Below, piece by piece: positions 7,300 to 15,795 of a DNA stretch of 64,000 nucleotides. Source of the stretch: Candidatus Defluviilinea gracilis (GTDB taxonomy: Bacteria > Chloroflexota > Anaerolineae > Anaerolineales > Villigracilaceae). Position 1 is the stretch's first letter. Every line of letters starts with the position of its first letter. A program made the translations under genes and the position numbers. The stretch lies in assembly GCA_016716235.1 (NCBI GenBank), contig JADJWS010000002.1, positions 514,045 through 578,044 on the forward strand, written 5' to 3'. Under the pieces are notes generated by a model. It worked only from the letters and a program-made list of their open reading frames with translations. It did no database searches and had not been told where the DNA came from.

Positions 7300-7968
7300 T
7301 TATGGGGTTGAAGGAATCGGGGTGTTGAGTCCCGTGGGGTCGGGGGCGCCAAATCCAATGTCGGTGCACGAAGGAAGTCCTTCGATCGGAAACTCGCCCT
7401 GATCGCTTGTCACTTTGACTTGAATCGGCGTGGGAGAATTGGTGGTGGTATCTGCGGTGAGTTTTATCGTAACCTGATACCCAACCGGAAGCACAGCAGT
7501 CATGATCGACTGGTCAGGGTGGATCTGCAAGCCGGGGTCGAGCACGTTGAGGGTCGTCTTGATATTTGTCAACTCAATACCGCCGGTGTTTTTCAGTAGG
7601 ATGAAAGCGTTGGTCACTTCTCCCATGCCATGCGAAAAGTCGGCGCTGGTATTACAGCGAAGCGGCTTGATCGCCAACCCAAGCGTCGTGGGGAGCGGCG
7701 TAGAAGTGTTTGTGGATGTCAAAGTAGCAGGCGCGGCTGAGCCGGTCAATGTGGGGAAGGGTGTTGTGCTTGGGGTGAGCGTGGCAACCGAAGGCGCGGG
7801 CGTAAGGCTTGCCACACCGATAATTAACGGCGTGGGGCTGAACACCGAGGGCGTCTGTGTGAACGGCAGAAATGGCGTAGGCGGGTTGCCCGGCAGGGGT
7901 TGGATGATCCAGCCATTGCACGATGCCAGCAGGAACGCAATTAGAATGAAAGTCGTGACTCGTTTCAT
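7300..7968 (-). CDS. Thr/Pro-linker lipoprotein
   Basis: 222 residues. MKRVTTFILIAFLLASC is a lipoprotein signal with lipobox LASC and Cys17. Residues 20-110 are a Thr/Pro/Ser-rich linker; from about 113 a beta-sandwich-like domain follows (NAFILLKNTGGIELTNIKTT, then VTIKLTADT), reminiscent of CARDB-type domains, with two cysteines (LRCN and PSCTD) that could pair. Predicted to be a surface lipoprotein with a short Ig-like domain; function unknown. It precedes the NYN gene on the same strand by 68 bases, which hold the NYN promoter. Confidence 0.7.
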   Translation of the reverse strand: MKRVTTFILIAFLLASCNGWIIQPLPGNPPTPFLPFTQTPSVFSPTPLIIGVASLTPAPSVATLTPSTTPFPTLTGSAAPATLTSTNTSTPLPTTLGLAIKPLRCNTSADFSHGMGEVTNAFILLKNTGGIELTNIKTTLNVLDPGLQIHPDQSIMTAVLPVGYQVTIKLTADTTTNSPTPIQVKVTSDQGEFPIEGLPSCTDIGFGAPDPTGLNTPIPSTP

Positions 7969-8031
7969 TTTTACTCCTCGCCCTCATTGTATCGCTGTTG
8001 ACCTGCTGAGAATAGTCCCCTATGTATCATG

Positions 8032-8295
8032 TCAATTCATGAATTTCTTGTTTAACTCCTCCCAACTCGGTTCGACGAGCACCGAGCCGTCGGGAAACAC
8101 GATGGTCGGCACGCTTCGGAATCCACGGTTGATCTGGGTCACAAATTCGGCGGCTTTCGCGTCCCCTTCAAGCCCCACGCGAACATAGGGGATACCTTTC
8201 GCTTCAAAATATTTCTTCACGCGGACACAATCGGAGCAATGTTCGGTGACGTACATAATAATCTGGCTTGGGTTGAGCGTGTAAAGGTCTGGCAT
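8032..8295 (-). CDS. Glutaredoxin-family protein
   Basis: 87 residues, the usual size of a stand-alone glutaredoxin or mycoredoxin. IIMYVTEHCSDCVRVKKYF carries the CxxC redox centre (C20, C23) and RSVPTIVFPDGS the cis-proline loop. The CSDC centre differs from the CPYC of classical glutaredoxins and resembles mycoredoxin/NrdH-like proteins. Predicted cytosolic thiol-disulfide oxidoreductase. Confidence 0.85.
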   Translation of the reverse strand: MPDLYTLNPSQIIMYVTEHCSDCVRVKKYFEAKGIPYVRVGLEGDAKAAEFVTQINRGFRSVPTIVFPDGSVLVEPSWEELNKKFMN

Positions 8296-8321
8296 GTTCC
8301 TGCTTTTCTGTGATGTTTATT

Positions 8322-8366
8322 TTGTCCTGAGCGTAGTCGAAGGATGAGCGTAGTCGAAGGACGCTC
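8322..8366. repeat. Dispersed GTAGTCGAAGGA repeat
   Basis: TGAGCGTAGTCGAAGGA occurs twice in direct orientation between the glutaredoxin and the next gene. It belongs to a family of CCCTGAGC...GTCGAAGGG palindromic pieces seen also at 16296, 19637, 23714, 28676 and 36843. Confidence 0.6.
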
Positions 8367-8397
8367 CGCACACCAGACATGGCGTGGCAAGGTCTAC

Positions 8398-8625
8398 TTA
8401 CCTCATCTCTCTCGCCGCCTCCCGGAGGATTTGAAAGGCGATTCGCATCACAGACTTGAACTCGGCTGGCTCTGGGGGCTTTCCCTCTTCGAATTGCTCC
8501 AGCATGCCGAGCAGGCTTCCGCGCAATCCGCTGGCGCGATGCGCCCACACCGAATCGACTGAGATCCGCTCGAGGCGGTTAAGGAGCATCTGAATCAATT
8601 TTGCTTCGGAGGGAAGATCGCGCAT
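8398..8625 (-). CDS. Small helical protein of unknown function
   Basis: 75 residues, not recognised. Charged, amphipathic and almost wholly helical in pattern (KLIQMLLNRLERISVDSVW, then FKSVMRIAFQILREAAREM), with no membrane segment, cysteines or signal. The composition fits a real small cytosolic protein; the Trp-His-Arg segment in the middle could mark a turn. No clear ribosome site is seen, and neighbours give no hint about its role. Confidence 0.5.
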   Translation of the reverse strand: MRDLPSEAKLIQMLLNRLERISVDSVWAHRASGLRGSLLGMLEQFEEGKPPEPAEFKSVMRIAFQILREAAREMR

Positions 8626-8675
8626 GAACTGGGATGTTTAGGACGCTGATTTGCGCCGACGAACGCAGAGTTTTT

Positions 8676-8757
8676 AGGGCTTACGCAGTTGAACCTGTTG
8701 CGCCGTAGTTGCACTGCGGCGGCGGCAGTCCAACTGCCCGCCAACTGCGTAAGTCCT
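8676..8757 (+). repeat. 82-bp dispersed palindromic repeat, copy 2
   Basis: Base-for-base the same as the copy at 5088-5169 and in the same orientation, 3.6 kb away. Perfect conservation between intergenic copies implies recent spread or gene conversion. Confidence 0.9.
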
Positions 8758-8809
8758 GGTTTTTATATTAGCGTAGGTCGGCGTTTTTCTGCGTCTAAAA
8801 AATTAAAGA

Positions 8810-8885
8810 TGGCGTCCCCGGCGCGGGTCGAACGCGCAACCACCAGATTCGAAGTCTGTTACTCTGTCCATTGAGCTACGGGGAC
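8810..8885 (-). tRNA. tRNA-Arg (anticodon TCG)
   Basis: Minus strand folds as a cloverleaf with acceptor GTCCCCG/CGGGGAC, D-arm GCTC/GAGT, anticodon loop CTTCGAA (anticodon TCG, decoding CGA) and T-arm GCGCG/CGCGC around TTCGACC. The sequence continues G-CCA, so the CCA end is encoded, unlike the two other tRNAs here. A TATAAT lies 11 bases upstream (8902-8897). Confidence 0.95.
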
Positions 8886-9103
8886 GGGCGACGCAGATTA
8901 TACACGAAAGTTCATGGCGAAATCTCGCCCTCAAGAAAGTAGCCGCAAAGCGCGCGAAGGACGCCAGGAAAGTCCCATGAAACTTCGCGGTTAATTAAAC
9001 CAACACCCCTCCACAGAGGGGTGAATTTCACTTGCCCATGCCATCGAATACCCGTACAATCGGGGCGGTAAAGCAACCCAATAACAGGAAAGGGCGCTTC
9101 TTC

Positions 9104-10084
9104 ATGGAAGACCTCAAACAATTCAGCGAGCATATCGTTCAAAATTTGGAGCAAGTGATCGTGGGAAAATCGCAGGCGTTGGAGTTGGTTGTGATCGGCT
9201 TGCTTTGCCAGGGGCATTTGTTGATAGAAGATGTGCCGGGAGTGGGGAAGACCATGCTGGCGCGCAGTCTCGCCAAATCGCTCGACTGCACGTTCAACCG
9301 TATCCAGTTCACGCCGGATATGCTTCCCAGCGATGTGACAGGCGTTTCGATCTACAACCAGCAAAAGCAAAAGTTCGAGTTCCGCGCGGGTCCGATTGTC
9401 GGGCAGATCATTCTGGCAGATGAGGTCAATCGCGCCACGCCAAAGACCCAAGCCGCGCTACTCGAAGCCATGGAGGAAAAGCAGGTCACCGTGGATGGAG
9501 TGACGCATGCGCTTCCAAAACCCTTCATGGTGCTTGCTACGCAAAACCCCATCGAATACGAAGGGACATTCCCGCTCCCCGAGGCGCAACTCGACCGTTT
9601 TCTGCTCCGCATCCGCATGGGTTACCCCAGCGCGTCGGAGGAGATAAAGGTGCTGGGCAGTCAGCAACTGAAACACCCAATCGAAGCGTTGAAAGCGGTC
9701 GTCAAGATCAAAGAGTTGTTGGGCGCCATCGAAGAAGTTCGAAAAATCCATGTTTCCCCAGCAGTGCAAAAATACATTGTAGACCTCGTCGGCAAAACCC
9801 GTCAGAACAACGATGTGTACCTCGGCGCCAGCCCGCGCGGGAGCCTGGCATTGTTTCGCGCCGGTCAGGCGCGCGCCGCCATACACGGGCGCGACCATGT
9901 GTTACCCGACGATATCAAAGTCCTTGCGATACCGGTGCTTGGGCATCGCCTGATCGTTTCACCGGCGGCGCGTTTGCGCGAGTTGAGTTCCGATCGTATC
10001 GTGCAAGAGATCCTCGCCAGCGTACCGGTGCCAGGCGGAGATTACCAGGCTGTCAACTTGAAGGCGAAGGACAAATCAAAGTGA
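9104..10084 (+). CDS. MoxR-family AAA+ ATPase
   Basis: 326 residues from the ATG at 9104, the start that gives the usual N-terminus (MEDLKQFSEHIVQNLEQVIV); AGGAAAGG precedes it. Walker A is DVPGVGKTML, Walker B ILADEVNRA, and LATQNPIEYEGTFPLPEAQL is the sensor-1 region typical of MoxR. A helical lid domain fills the C-terminus. MoxR ATPases act as chaperones for metal or protein-complex maturation, usually with a DUF58/VWA partner, and that partner follows with a 4-base overlap (GTGA). Confidence 0.92.
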   Translation: MEDLKQFSEHIVQNLEQVIVGKSQALELVVIGLLCQGHLLIEDVPGVGKTMLARSLAKSLDCTFNRIQFTPDMLPSDVTGVSIYNQQKQKFEFRAGPIVGQIILADEVNRATPKTQAALLEAMEEKQVTVDGVTHALPKPFMVLATQNPIEYEGTFPLPEAQLDRFLLRIRMGYPSASEEIKVLGSQQLKHPIEALKAVVKIKELLGAIEEVRKIHVSPAVQKYIVDLVGKTRQNNDVYLGASPRGSLALFRAGQARAAIHGRDHVLPDDIKVLAIPVLGHRLIVSPAARLRELSSDRIVQEILASVPVPGGDYQAVNLKAKDKSK

Positions 10085-11403
10085 CGCCTGGGCGCGCCTT
10101 CGTTCTTTTGACTCTGGGAGTGGGCGGTATCGGCGCGGTTGTGAACGGTTCTTTGCTTTATGTTCGACTGTTTTATTTTGGCTTGTTATTGATCGCCCTG
10201 GCATGGTTGTTGACAAACTTTGCCTTGCGCGGAATCACAGTGGAACGTCGGGCGCGTTCGCTCCGCGCGGCAGTGGGAGATATCTTCGAAGAACATTTTG
10301 AGATCGCCAACTCCAGTCGAATCCCCAAACTGTGGCTGGAGGTCTTTAACGAGACCACGATTCCTTTTGCGACGGGTTCGCGTGTTCTGACCCTCGTCAA
10401 CGGGAAACAAAAACGCTCCTACACAGCCCGCACCTGGCTCACCACCCGAGGCGGATTCCTGCTTGGACCCACCCGCGTCAGTTCCGGCGATCCGTTCGGC
10501 ATCTTTCGCGTTTCCAAAACATTCCCCGCGCGCGATTCACTGGTTGTATTGCCGATGCTCGCCAATGTCTCCGAATTCTATTCGCCGCCGGGTTTGTTGC
10601 CGGGCGGGCAGGTGATCCGTCGTAAATCACAAGACGTGACGCCTCACGCGGCGGGCGTGCGCGAGTATGTGCCGGGCGATCCGCTCAAACGCATCCATTG
10701 GCCCACCAGCGCGCGCCGCGATAAATTGATGGTGAAAGAATTCGAACAAGACCCGCAATCGGAAGTGTGGCTATTCATCGACACGCATCGCAGCGCGCAT
10801 ATCTCAAAGCCGGGTGACGCGCTCGAAGCGCCGCCCTCCGACGATCTCTTTTTGTTGCGCCGCCGCAAAGTGAAACTGCCGCCTTCCACGCTTGAATATG
10901 CGGTTAGCGCGGCGGCGTCACTGGCGCACTATTTCATCGCCGGGCGCCGGTCGGTGGGGCTGGTGAGCGCCTCGGGTCGTTCGTACAAAATTATCCCGGC
11001 GGAAAGAAGCGAGCGTCAGGAGGCGAAGATCCTTGAGGCGCTGGCATTCCTCAATAACGAGAGTTTCTTCACCCTGCCGGCGCTCGTCACCGCCCAGATG
11101 GGACAACTGCCGCAAGGCTCAAGCGCCATCCTCGTCACGCCGATGATCTATCCTGAGCTTCTGATCGCTGTGGATAGTTTGCAACGCCGAAGCTTGCGTC
11201 CAACCGTAGTCTTGTTGATGACGCTTTCGTTCGGCTCGCGTGTTGGCAACGAAGATCTTGCGAAGTCGCTTGAGGAACGCAAAGTTCCTGTTTGCCGTGT
11301 ATACTGTGACGAAGACTTGGGAGCAACGCTCTCGTCGTTCTACTCGAAAACCAACGCACAGGAACACTCATGGCGCAAACCCGTATTGTCACACTTGACC
11401 TGA
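10081..11403 (+). CDS. DUF58 domain membrane protein
   Basis: 440 residues, GTG start overlapping the MoxR stop. Two membrane helices (about 8-25 and 28-47) precede a beta-rich region and then the DUF58 signature VREYVPGDPLKRIHWPTSAR near residue 200, followed by a VWA-like core (SEVWLFIDTHRSAH). Such proteins work with MoxR ATPases, probably in envelope or protein-complex assembly. The pair plus the metallo-hydrolase behind it, which overlaps by 34 bases, forms one operon. A charged loop (LFLLRRRKVKLPPSTLEYAV) interrupts the VWA-like part. Confidence 0.9.
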   Translation: MTPGRAFVLLTLGVGGIGAVVNGSLLYVRLFYFGLLLIALAWLLTNFALRGITVERRARSLRAAVGDIFEEHFEIANSSRIPKLWLEVFNETTIPFATGSRVLTLVNGKQKRSYTARTWLTTRGGFLLGPTRVSSGDPFGIFRVSKTFPARDSLVVLPMLANVSEFYSPPGLLPGGQVIRRKSQDVTPHAAGVREYVPGDPLKRIHWPTSARRDKLMVKEFEQDPQSEVWLFIDTHRSAHISKPGDALEAPPSDDLFLLRRRKVKLPPSTLEYAVSAAASLAHYFIAGRRSVGLVSASGRSYKIIPAERSERQEAKILEALAFLNNESFFTLPALVTAQMGQLPQGSSAILVTPMIYPELLIAVDSLQRRSLRPTVVLLMTLSFGSRVGNEDLAKSLEERKVPVCRVYCDEDLGATLSSFYSKTNAQEHSWRKPVLSHLT

Positions 11404-12275
11404 ATTTTCAAGGGCGGACTCATGCCATCGCCTCTTATTTGATTCGATTGAGGGATGCCGTCGTCCTGATCGAAAGCGGACCCGGCTCGACTCTTTCTTC
11501 ACTTCGGGCTGGTCTCACAGCGGAGGGATTATCCACCCGTGATGTGACTCACGTCCTGCTCACGCACATCCACCTCGATCATGCGGGCGCGGCGGGCTGG
11601 CTTGCCACTCAGGGCGCGGAGATTTATGTGCACCCTGTCGGCGCGCCGCACATGCTCCACCCTGAAAAGTTGATCGCCAGCGCAACGCGCATCTATGGAG
11701 ATCGAATGCAAACGCTGTGGGGCGATTTCCTGCCCGTGCCTGAAAATAAGCTGCACATTGCGAATGATGGCGAAGGGATTCGTATTGGGAGCGCGGAATT
11801 TATTCCGCATAACACACCCGGTCACGCGGAGCATCACTTCGCTTATCAATTCGAAGAGATCGTCTTTTGCGGCGACGTGGGCGGCGTGCGCATCCCCGGT
11901 TGTCAATATCTGCGCGTGCCAATGCCTCCGCCTGAACTGAACCTCGAACGCTGGAAGGAAAGTGTTGCAAAATTACGCGCGCTCAAATCCCCGCGCATTG
12001 CGCCGACTCACTTTGGGATCTACGATGATGTGGATTGGCAACTCGCCGAAGTGGAAAAAGGACTCGACTCCGCCGCGCGTTGGATGGAACAGTCCATGCA
12101 GAACGAGACATCCATCGAAGAACTGCGCGAAAGTTTTACAAAATGGGTGATGGATGAGGGCAGAGCCATCGGCTTGAGCGAAGATGTGGTCAAAGCCTAC
12201 GAGGTGGCGAATCCCCTCGGCATGAGCGCGGATGGGTTGTTGAGGTATTGGAAGAAGGGAAAAAAGCCAGGATGA
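11370..12275 (+). CDS. MBL-fold metallo-hydrolase
   Basis: 301 residues. LLTHIHLDHAG gives the HxHxDH metal motif (H66, H68, D70, H71), HNTPGHAEHH the next His ligand, FCGDVGG the bridging Asp and PTHFGIYDDVDW the last His. This is the glyoxalase-II/beta-lactamase fold. A helical tail follows the catalytic domain. Probably a hydrolase of thioesters or other small molecules in the cytosol. It overlaps the DUF58 gene by 34 bases, and a terminator hairpin covers its stop codon. Confidence 0.87.
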   Translation: MAQTRIVTLDLNFQGRTHAIASYLIRLRDAVVLIESGPGSTLSSLRAGLTAEGLSTRDVTHVLLTHIHLDHAGAAGWLATQGAEIYVHPVGAPHMLHPEKLIASATRIYGDRMQTLWGDFLPVPENKLHIANDGEGIRIGSAEFIPHNTPGHAEHHFAYQFEEIVFCGDVGGVRIPGCQYLRVPMPPPELNLERWKESVAKLRALKSPRIAPTHFGIYDDVDWQLAEVEKGLDSAARWMEQSMQNETSIEELRESFTKWVMDEGRAIGLSEDVVKAYEVANPLGMSADGLLRYWKKGKKPG

Positions 12276-12295
12276 TACATGTCGTATCATCCTGG
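12267..12295. terminator. Hairpin terminator between convergent genes
   Basis: CCAGGATGATAC and GTATCATCCTGG form a 12-bp stem around a 5-base loop; A-run upstream and T-run downstream make it usable in both directions. It overlaps the stop codon of the MBL gene and faces the LuxR-DUF805 gene. Confidence 0.8.
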
Positions 12296-12304
12296 TCCAT
12301 TTTT

Positions 12305-12985
12305 CTACGAAAGGTTTTTATCTGTTTGCTGTGCCCACAAAATGCCTAGTATGACAATGCCGCCCACTGGAATGAGCAGGTACATTTGCCACCATCCGCT
12401 CTTGCCGATATCGTGAAGGCGGCGCGCGCCCGCCGCCAACAGGGGAAGCAGTGTGGCAATCAAGAATACGCTAGCCAGAGACTCGCTCAGGTATGCCATT
12501 GCCGAGGTAGCCAATGTAACGAACAGCGCGAACCACCAAAACTCGGACCGCGCCGCCCGCCCATTGAAATCCGCATATTTTGCCAAGCAGACGCGGATCG
12601 CGCCAAAGAACGTGGACGAGTCCGCTTCGCTGTTGGCTTTTGAATTCAACAAATTTTCCATTCCTAACTCCTTGCTGATTATAGAGACAGCTTCTCTCAA
12701 AGGTGTGACCCAGTTCCTTGAACTGGGCTGGTCTCTATTTTCGGCAACTTCTACTCCGGGCGCAACTGTGGATTCCCCTAGTTTTTGGGGTTTGGACTTT
12801 CCCAGCTTCAATACCAATTCCATGCGAGAGCCGACCTGATATTTTGTAAAGATATTTTTCAAATGAAATTCGACCGTGCGCTCGGATATATGAAGGGAAG
12901 AAGCGATCAGCTTGTTGCTGTTGCCCTCGATGAGTAAATTGACCACATCCTGTTCCCGTTTGCTCAATTGATTTGATCGCGTCAT
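12305..12985 (-). CDS. LuxR-type HTH fused to DUF805 membrane domain
   Basis: 226 residues from the ATG at 12985 (a 39-codon upstream extension looks intergenic). Residues 5-65 are a GerE/LuxR helix-turn-helix: LSKREQDVVNLLIEGNSNKLIASSL (seen in parts) then HISERTVEFHLKNIFTKYQV. After a polar linker, residues about 125-220 are a DUF805 unit: CLAKYADFNGRAARSEFWWF, then hydrophobic segments and ARRLHDIGKSGWWQMYLLIP. Fusing a DNA-binding domain to a DUF805 membrane module suggests a membrane-bound regulator. No receiver domain is present. Functions of DUF805 are unknown. Confidence 0.8.
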   Translation of the reverse strand: MTRSNQLSKREQDVVNLLIEGNSNKLIASSLHISERTVEFHLKNIFTKYQVGSRMELVLKLGKSKPQKLGESTVAPGVEVAENRDQPSSRNWVTPLREAVSIISKELGMENLLNSKANSEADSSTFFGAIRVCLAKYADFNGRAARSEFWWFALFVTLATSAMAYLSESLASVFLIATLLPLLAAGARRLHDIGKSGWWQMYLLIPVGGIVILGILWAQQTDKNLS

Positions 12986-13199
12986 TGTAGTTTTTTCTTT
13001 CGGATGGTTATGTATAAGACCTCGTGCGAAAGTCATTTTTGCCGCAGAGATCACAGGGAAAATGAGCATTTCCACCTGCCCCGAACGCAGGCGCTGGGTC
13101 AAGGGTCTCTGTGGACTCTCCCGAAGAACATCAGGACGATGTGTGGCTGAACGAGAGACTCTTATGCAAGAGGTCTATTTATGAAATACTCTCTACGAA

Positions 13200-13760
13200 T
13201 TATTTCTGATATCGCAACGCGACAACCCCCGAACGGAACGTTTTCGATCCGATAAGTTTCAACGTCAGGTTCGCGCCCGATTCAAACAAGCGCGGACCTG
13301 CTCCTGCAATGACGGGGTGGACGACAAAGTGATATTCGTCAATGAGGTCCCATTGCGCGGCTTGCGAGGCGATGTTGAGACTGCCGATGGAGATATTTTT
13401 CCCTGGCTGTCCTTTTAACTTCATGATCTCTTCCCGAAGACCTCCGTGCAGGAGCGTGGTGTTGTTCCATTCTACGCTCTTCATCGTCGTTGAGAAGACG
13501 ATCTTCGGCACGGAATCGAATACCCGCGCGAATTCGTTGACCGTTGGCGTTTCCGATTGATCCACCGCAACATCGTGCCAGTATGGATACATCAGGTGAT
13601 ACGTGTTGCGCCCGAAAATATCAACGCCTGTGTTACGCAAGAGTTCGGTGAAGTACTCATGTACTTCGTCGTCGGGGAGCATCGCTTCATGTCCGCAGTA
13701 GCCGTCTATGGTGATGTTGATCGCAAAGACAACTTTTCTGATTGGCTGTTCTTCTGACAT
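13200..13760 (-). CDS. Dihydrofolate reductase / RibD C-terminal family protein
   Basis: 186 residues, standard for this family. VVFAINITIDGYCGHEAML is the N-terminal strand and loop, TGVDIFGRNTYHLMYPYW the NADPH-binding helix region, and ISIGSLNIASQAAQWDLIDE the conserved GS-x-N/L helix before the VHPVIAGAGPRLFE strand. Predicted NADPH-dependent reductase of a pteridine- or flavin-like compound; stand-alone members of this group are mostly uncharacterised. Monocistronic. Confidence 0.85.
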   Translation of the reverse strand: MSEEQPIRKVVFAINITIDGYCGHEAMLPDDEVHEYFTELLRNTGVDIFGRNTYHLMYPYWHDVAVDQSETPTVNEFARVFDSVPKIVFSTTMKSVEWNNTTLLHGGLREEIMKLKGQPGKNISIGSLNIASQAAQWDLIDEYHFVVHPVIAGAGPRLFESGANLTLKLIGSKTFRSGVVALRYQK

Positions 13761-13919
13761 TTTTGATCCTTTACGAATTCGGTGAATTTTCGATAGCTTA
13801 GCTTCTTTTGCAAGACGCGAGGCTTTTTTTGATCTAGTTTCTCCTCAACCCTTGACACCGCTGTTCATAGGCGGGCGCATTTTGCAAGTTTGTTGTCCTT
13901 CAAATAAAAAATTCACAGA

Positions 13920-14813
13920 TTATTTCCAAGCATTTTTTGACATTTCAAAGCATTGGTGGTTCTTGCTTTTGAATCTCTCATAGAATGAGTTTGGATTTAG
14001 ATCAGAAAATTCATCTAACGGTTTAAGAGTGGAAAGATCTGTACTTATTTCTACCTCAGATGACCATAAATGCATCTCTTGTGGGCTAAGATGCTGTAAG
14101 CATAAATTCACGGCGTCTGTCGTTTCGCTTCCCCAGAAGACATAGCTTGCAAGAATATGTTTTTGTTCGTACACTAAATATAGTGTAGCATCATAGGTGC
14201 TATTAATTTTATCGCGGTCACTAATGTATACCAAAACCTTATCTGGCTCATCAGATGCTTCAAAAAATTTATGAAGAGGAAAGAATAGAGTGAATAGGTC
14301 TTGAGCGACTCTTATCGCCATTACGACATTATTTTGAACCTCTAAATAAACAGACGCAGATGTATCTGCATTCGGAAGCCATACAGACCATACGTACATT
14401 TCCGATTGTGTAGATTTCGTAATAGGTATTTTAAAATTTGTTACTTTTTCAACGCCAAATGAACGGGATGGATTGAAATGGGCGATGTATTGCTGTGCTT
14501 CTGTCCATGTCGATACACCTGGAGTAATGCCCCACCAGCAAGGCAAACCACATATGTTATTAGCCTCATACATTTGGTATGCCGTCTTGTAAAAAGACAA
14601 AGTTGGTAAAGGAGTCAAATATAACGTTGGGGTAGGAACTTTTGTTTCAGTAGGGATGAGAGTTAAAGTCTCAGGTGGCAATGGTGTTGAAGATGGAATA
14701 GTTGCAGTTGGTGCCGCTAGATTTTCTTTTGGTGTATTTTCTGAAATACACCCGATAAGGGTCAACAGCATTAACAATACCAATGGAAGAGATTTCAGCT
14801 TTTTCATATACAT
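13920..14813 (-). CDS. Lipoprotein of unknown function (CGLPCWWG type)
   Basis: 297 residues. KLKSLPLVLLMLLTLIGC is a lipoprotein signal ending at Cys22 (or Cys20 from the second ATG), followed by a Thr/Pro-rich linker to about residue 75. The mature domain begins with NNICGLPCWWGITPGVSTW, a Cys-x3-Cys plus WWG motif that recurs in lipoproteins of this kind of organism, then alternating strands and helices. No enzymatic motif seen. The gene is clearly more AT-rich than its neighbours, so it may be a later arrival. Confidence 0.65.
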   Translation of the reverse strand: MYMKKLKSLPLVLLMLLTLIGCISENTPKENLAAPTATIPSSTPLPPETLTLIPTETKVPTPTLYLTPLPTLSFYKTAYQMYEANNICGLPCWWGITPGVSTWTEAQQYIAHFNPSRSFGVEKVTNFKIPITKSTQSEMYVWSVWLPNADTSASVYLEVQNNVVMAIRVAQDLFTLFFPLHKFFEASDEPDKVLVYISDRDKINSTYDATLYLVYEQKHILASYVFWGSETTDAVNLCLQHLSPQEMHLWSSEVEISTDLSTLKPLDEFSDLNPNSFYERFKSKNHQCFEMSKNAWK

Positions 14814-14974
14814 ATCAAATTCGGGTTTCCAGGGGAGCGCCTAACTGTGCCTTAACCAGCCTGTATCTGTATAAGACACTATTTGGATGGTTAAACTGCC
14901 CACAAGCCGTCTAACTTCCTATGTACAGCATTATACGCCCGCCGTCATCAATTCTCCAATCCTCCAATTCTCTA

Positions 14975-15709
14975 TCATCCCCTCCTCCACCTCCCGATCA
15001 ACATCTTCATCCGCAACTGCGCGCGCGCATCGCCGTCTGAAAGCGCCCAAGCCGAGCGCGTGGCGTGTTTCGCCTCTTCGTCCAACTCGATGAAATCGTT
15101 CCATTCGTCGTCAATCCACTCTTCCATTTCGTGCGGCGTGTCCCACGAGTAGACGTACGCAAAGAATTCCTCGCGCTCGCGGATGAACCATCCATTGGAC
15201 TCAGCCTCCGCCATCGAGCGATTCGCGGCGGTGTCGTCTGCGATGCCGACTTCGAAATCGTTCACTCTGCCCGTGAGCTTGCTCTCACGCGCGGACGCCA
15301 CTTCCACCTCCCAGCGACTCAGCAACGGGCGCAAGTCAATCAAGATGCCGTTTGGAATCAATACGCGCCGAATTTCACTCAGGGCATGGACCATGCCCTC
15401 ATGCGTGATACATCAAAGCGACCATGCGAGTATGGCAATGTCGAACGTCTCTTTTGAAAAGGGGAGACGCTCCGCTTCGGAATGGACGAAATGGATCTTG
15501 TGTTTTCGGTCGTGAGGCGCATCAATCGAAGCGACGCGCAACGCGTCATGGTCAGAGTCCAGCCCGATGGTTAGGGAGGAAGCATGGGTGTACTGCCACG
15601 TCAACCGCCCATCGCCGCATCCGATCTCGAGGACGCGCTTATGTGAAAAATCCGCAAATTCATGCAGATATTTTTTCTCGTTGCCTTCGACATCTTTTTG
15701 GATCGTCAT
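14975..15709 (-). CDS. SAM methyltransferase with in-frame UGA (candidate selenoprotein)
   Basis: Two reading-frame pieces are in the same frame, separated only by TGA (15415-15413, codon 99 from the ATG at 15709). Upstream: VLEIGCGDGRLTW (SAM motif I), IGLDSDHDAL, FVHSEAERLPF, then FDIAILAWSL. Downstream: CITHEGMVHALSEIRRVLIP, the normal continuation of a class-I methyltransferase, then IDLRPL. Total 244 residues. A 19-base hairpin starts 13 bases after the UGA and its three-base loop begins with G, as in bacterial SECIS elements; SelB is encoded at 55.6 kb. Alternatives are a nonsense mutation or a sequencing error. A start at 15799 would run through a palindromic repeat and is less likely. 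Confidence 0.7.
15381..15399 (-). promoter_or_regulatory. SECIS-like hairpin after in-frame UGA
   Basis: On the mRNA: AGGGCAUG, loop GUC, CAUGCCCU. This 8-bp perfect stem begins 14 nt after the UGA, and the loop begins at the 22nd nt. Bacterial SECIS elements have a small apical loop with an early G about 16-37 nt after the UGA; the E. coli fdhF element has a GGUC loop. Function is inference. Confidence 0.45.
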
Positions 15710-15733
15710 TGAGTAACTCGCATTGCGCAGAAC

Positions 15734-15784
15734 GTCCCGCAGGTTTCTTGCATGAACAGAGTCCTGCAAGAAAACCTGCGGGAC
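15734..15784. terminator. Long hairpin between DUF1801 and methyltransferase genes
   Basis: GTCCCGCAGGTTTCTTGCA pairs with TGCAAGAAAACCTGCGGGAC, one base out of register, around a 12-base loop. It sits in the short space after the DUF1801 stop codon. No strong T-run, so it may be a repeat or an RNA-stabilising hairpin rather than a classic terminator. Confidence 0.5.
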
Positions 15785-15795
15785 GGTCTGTACTA

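Larger units (their letters stand above)
8626..9103. other. Spacer with repeat copy 2 and tRNA-Arg
   Basis: Contains the 82-bp palindrome (8676-8757), tRNA-Arg (8810-8885, minus strand) and, just before the MoxR gene, a possible TACAAT -10 box near 9055. Nothing else is recognised. Confidence 0.55.

Noticed and set aside
15394..15415. Frameshift explanation for the split methyltransferase
   Set aside because: Both parts are in the same frame; only a TGA separates them, so no indel is needed.
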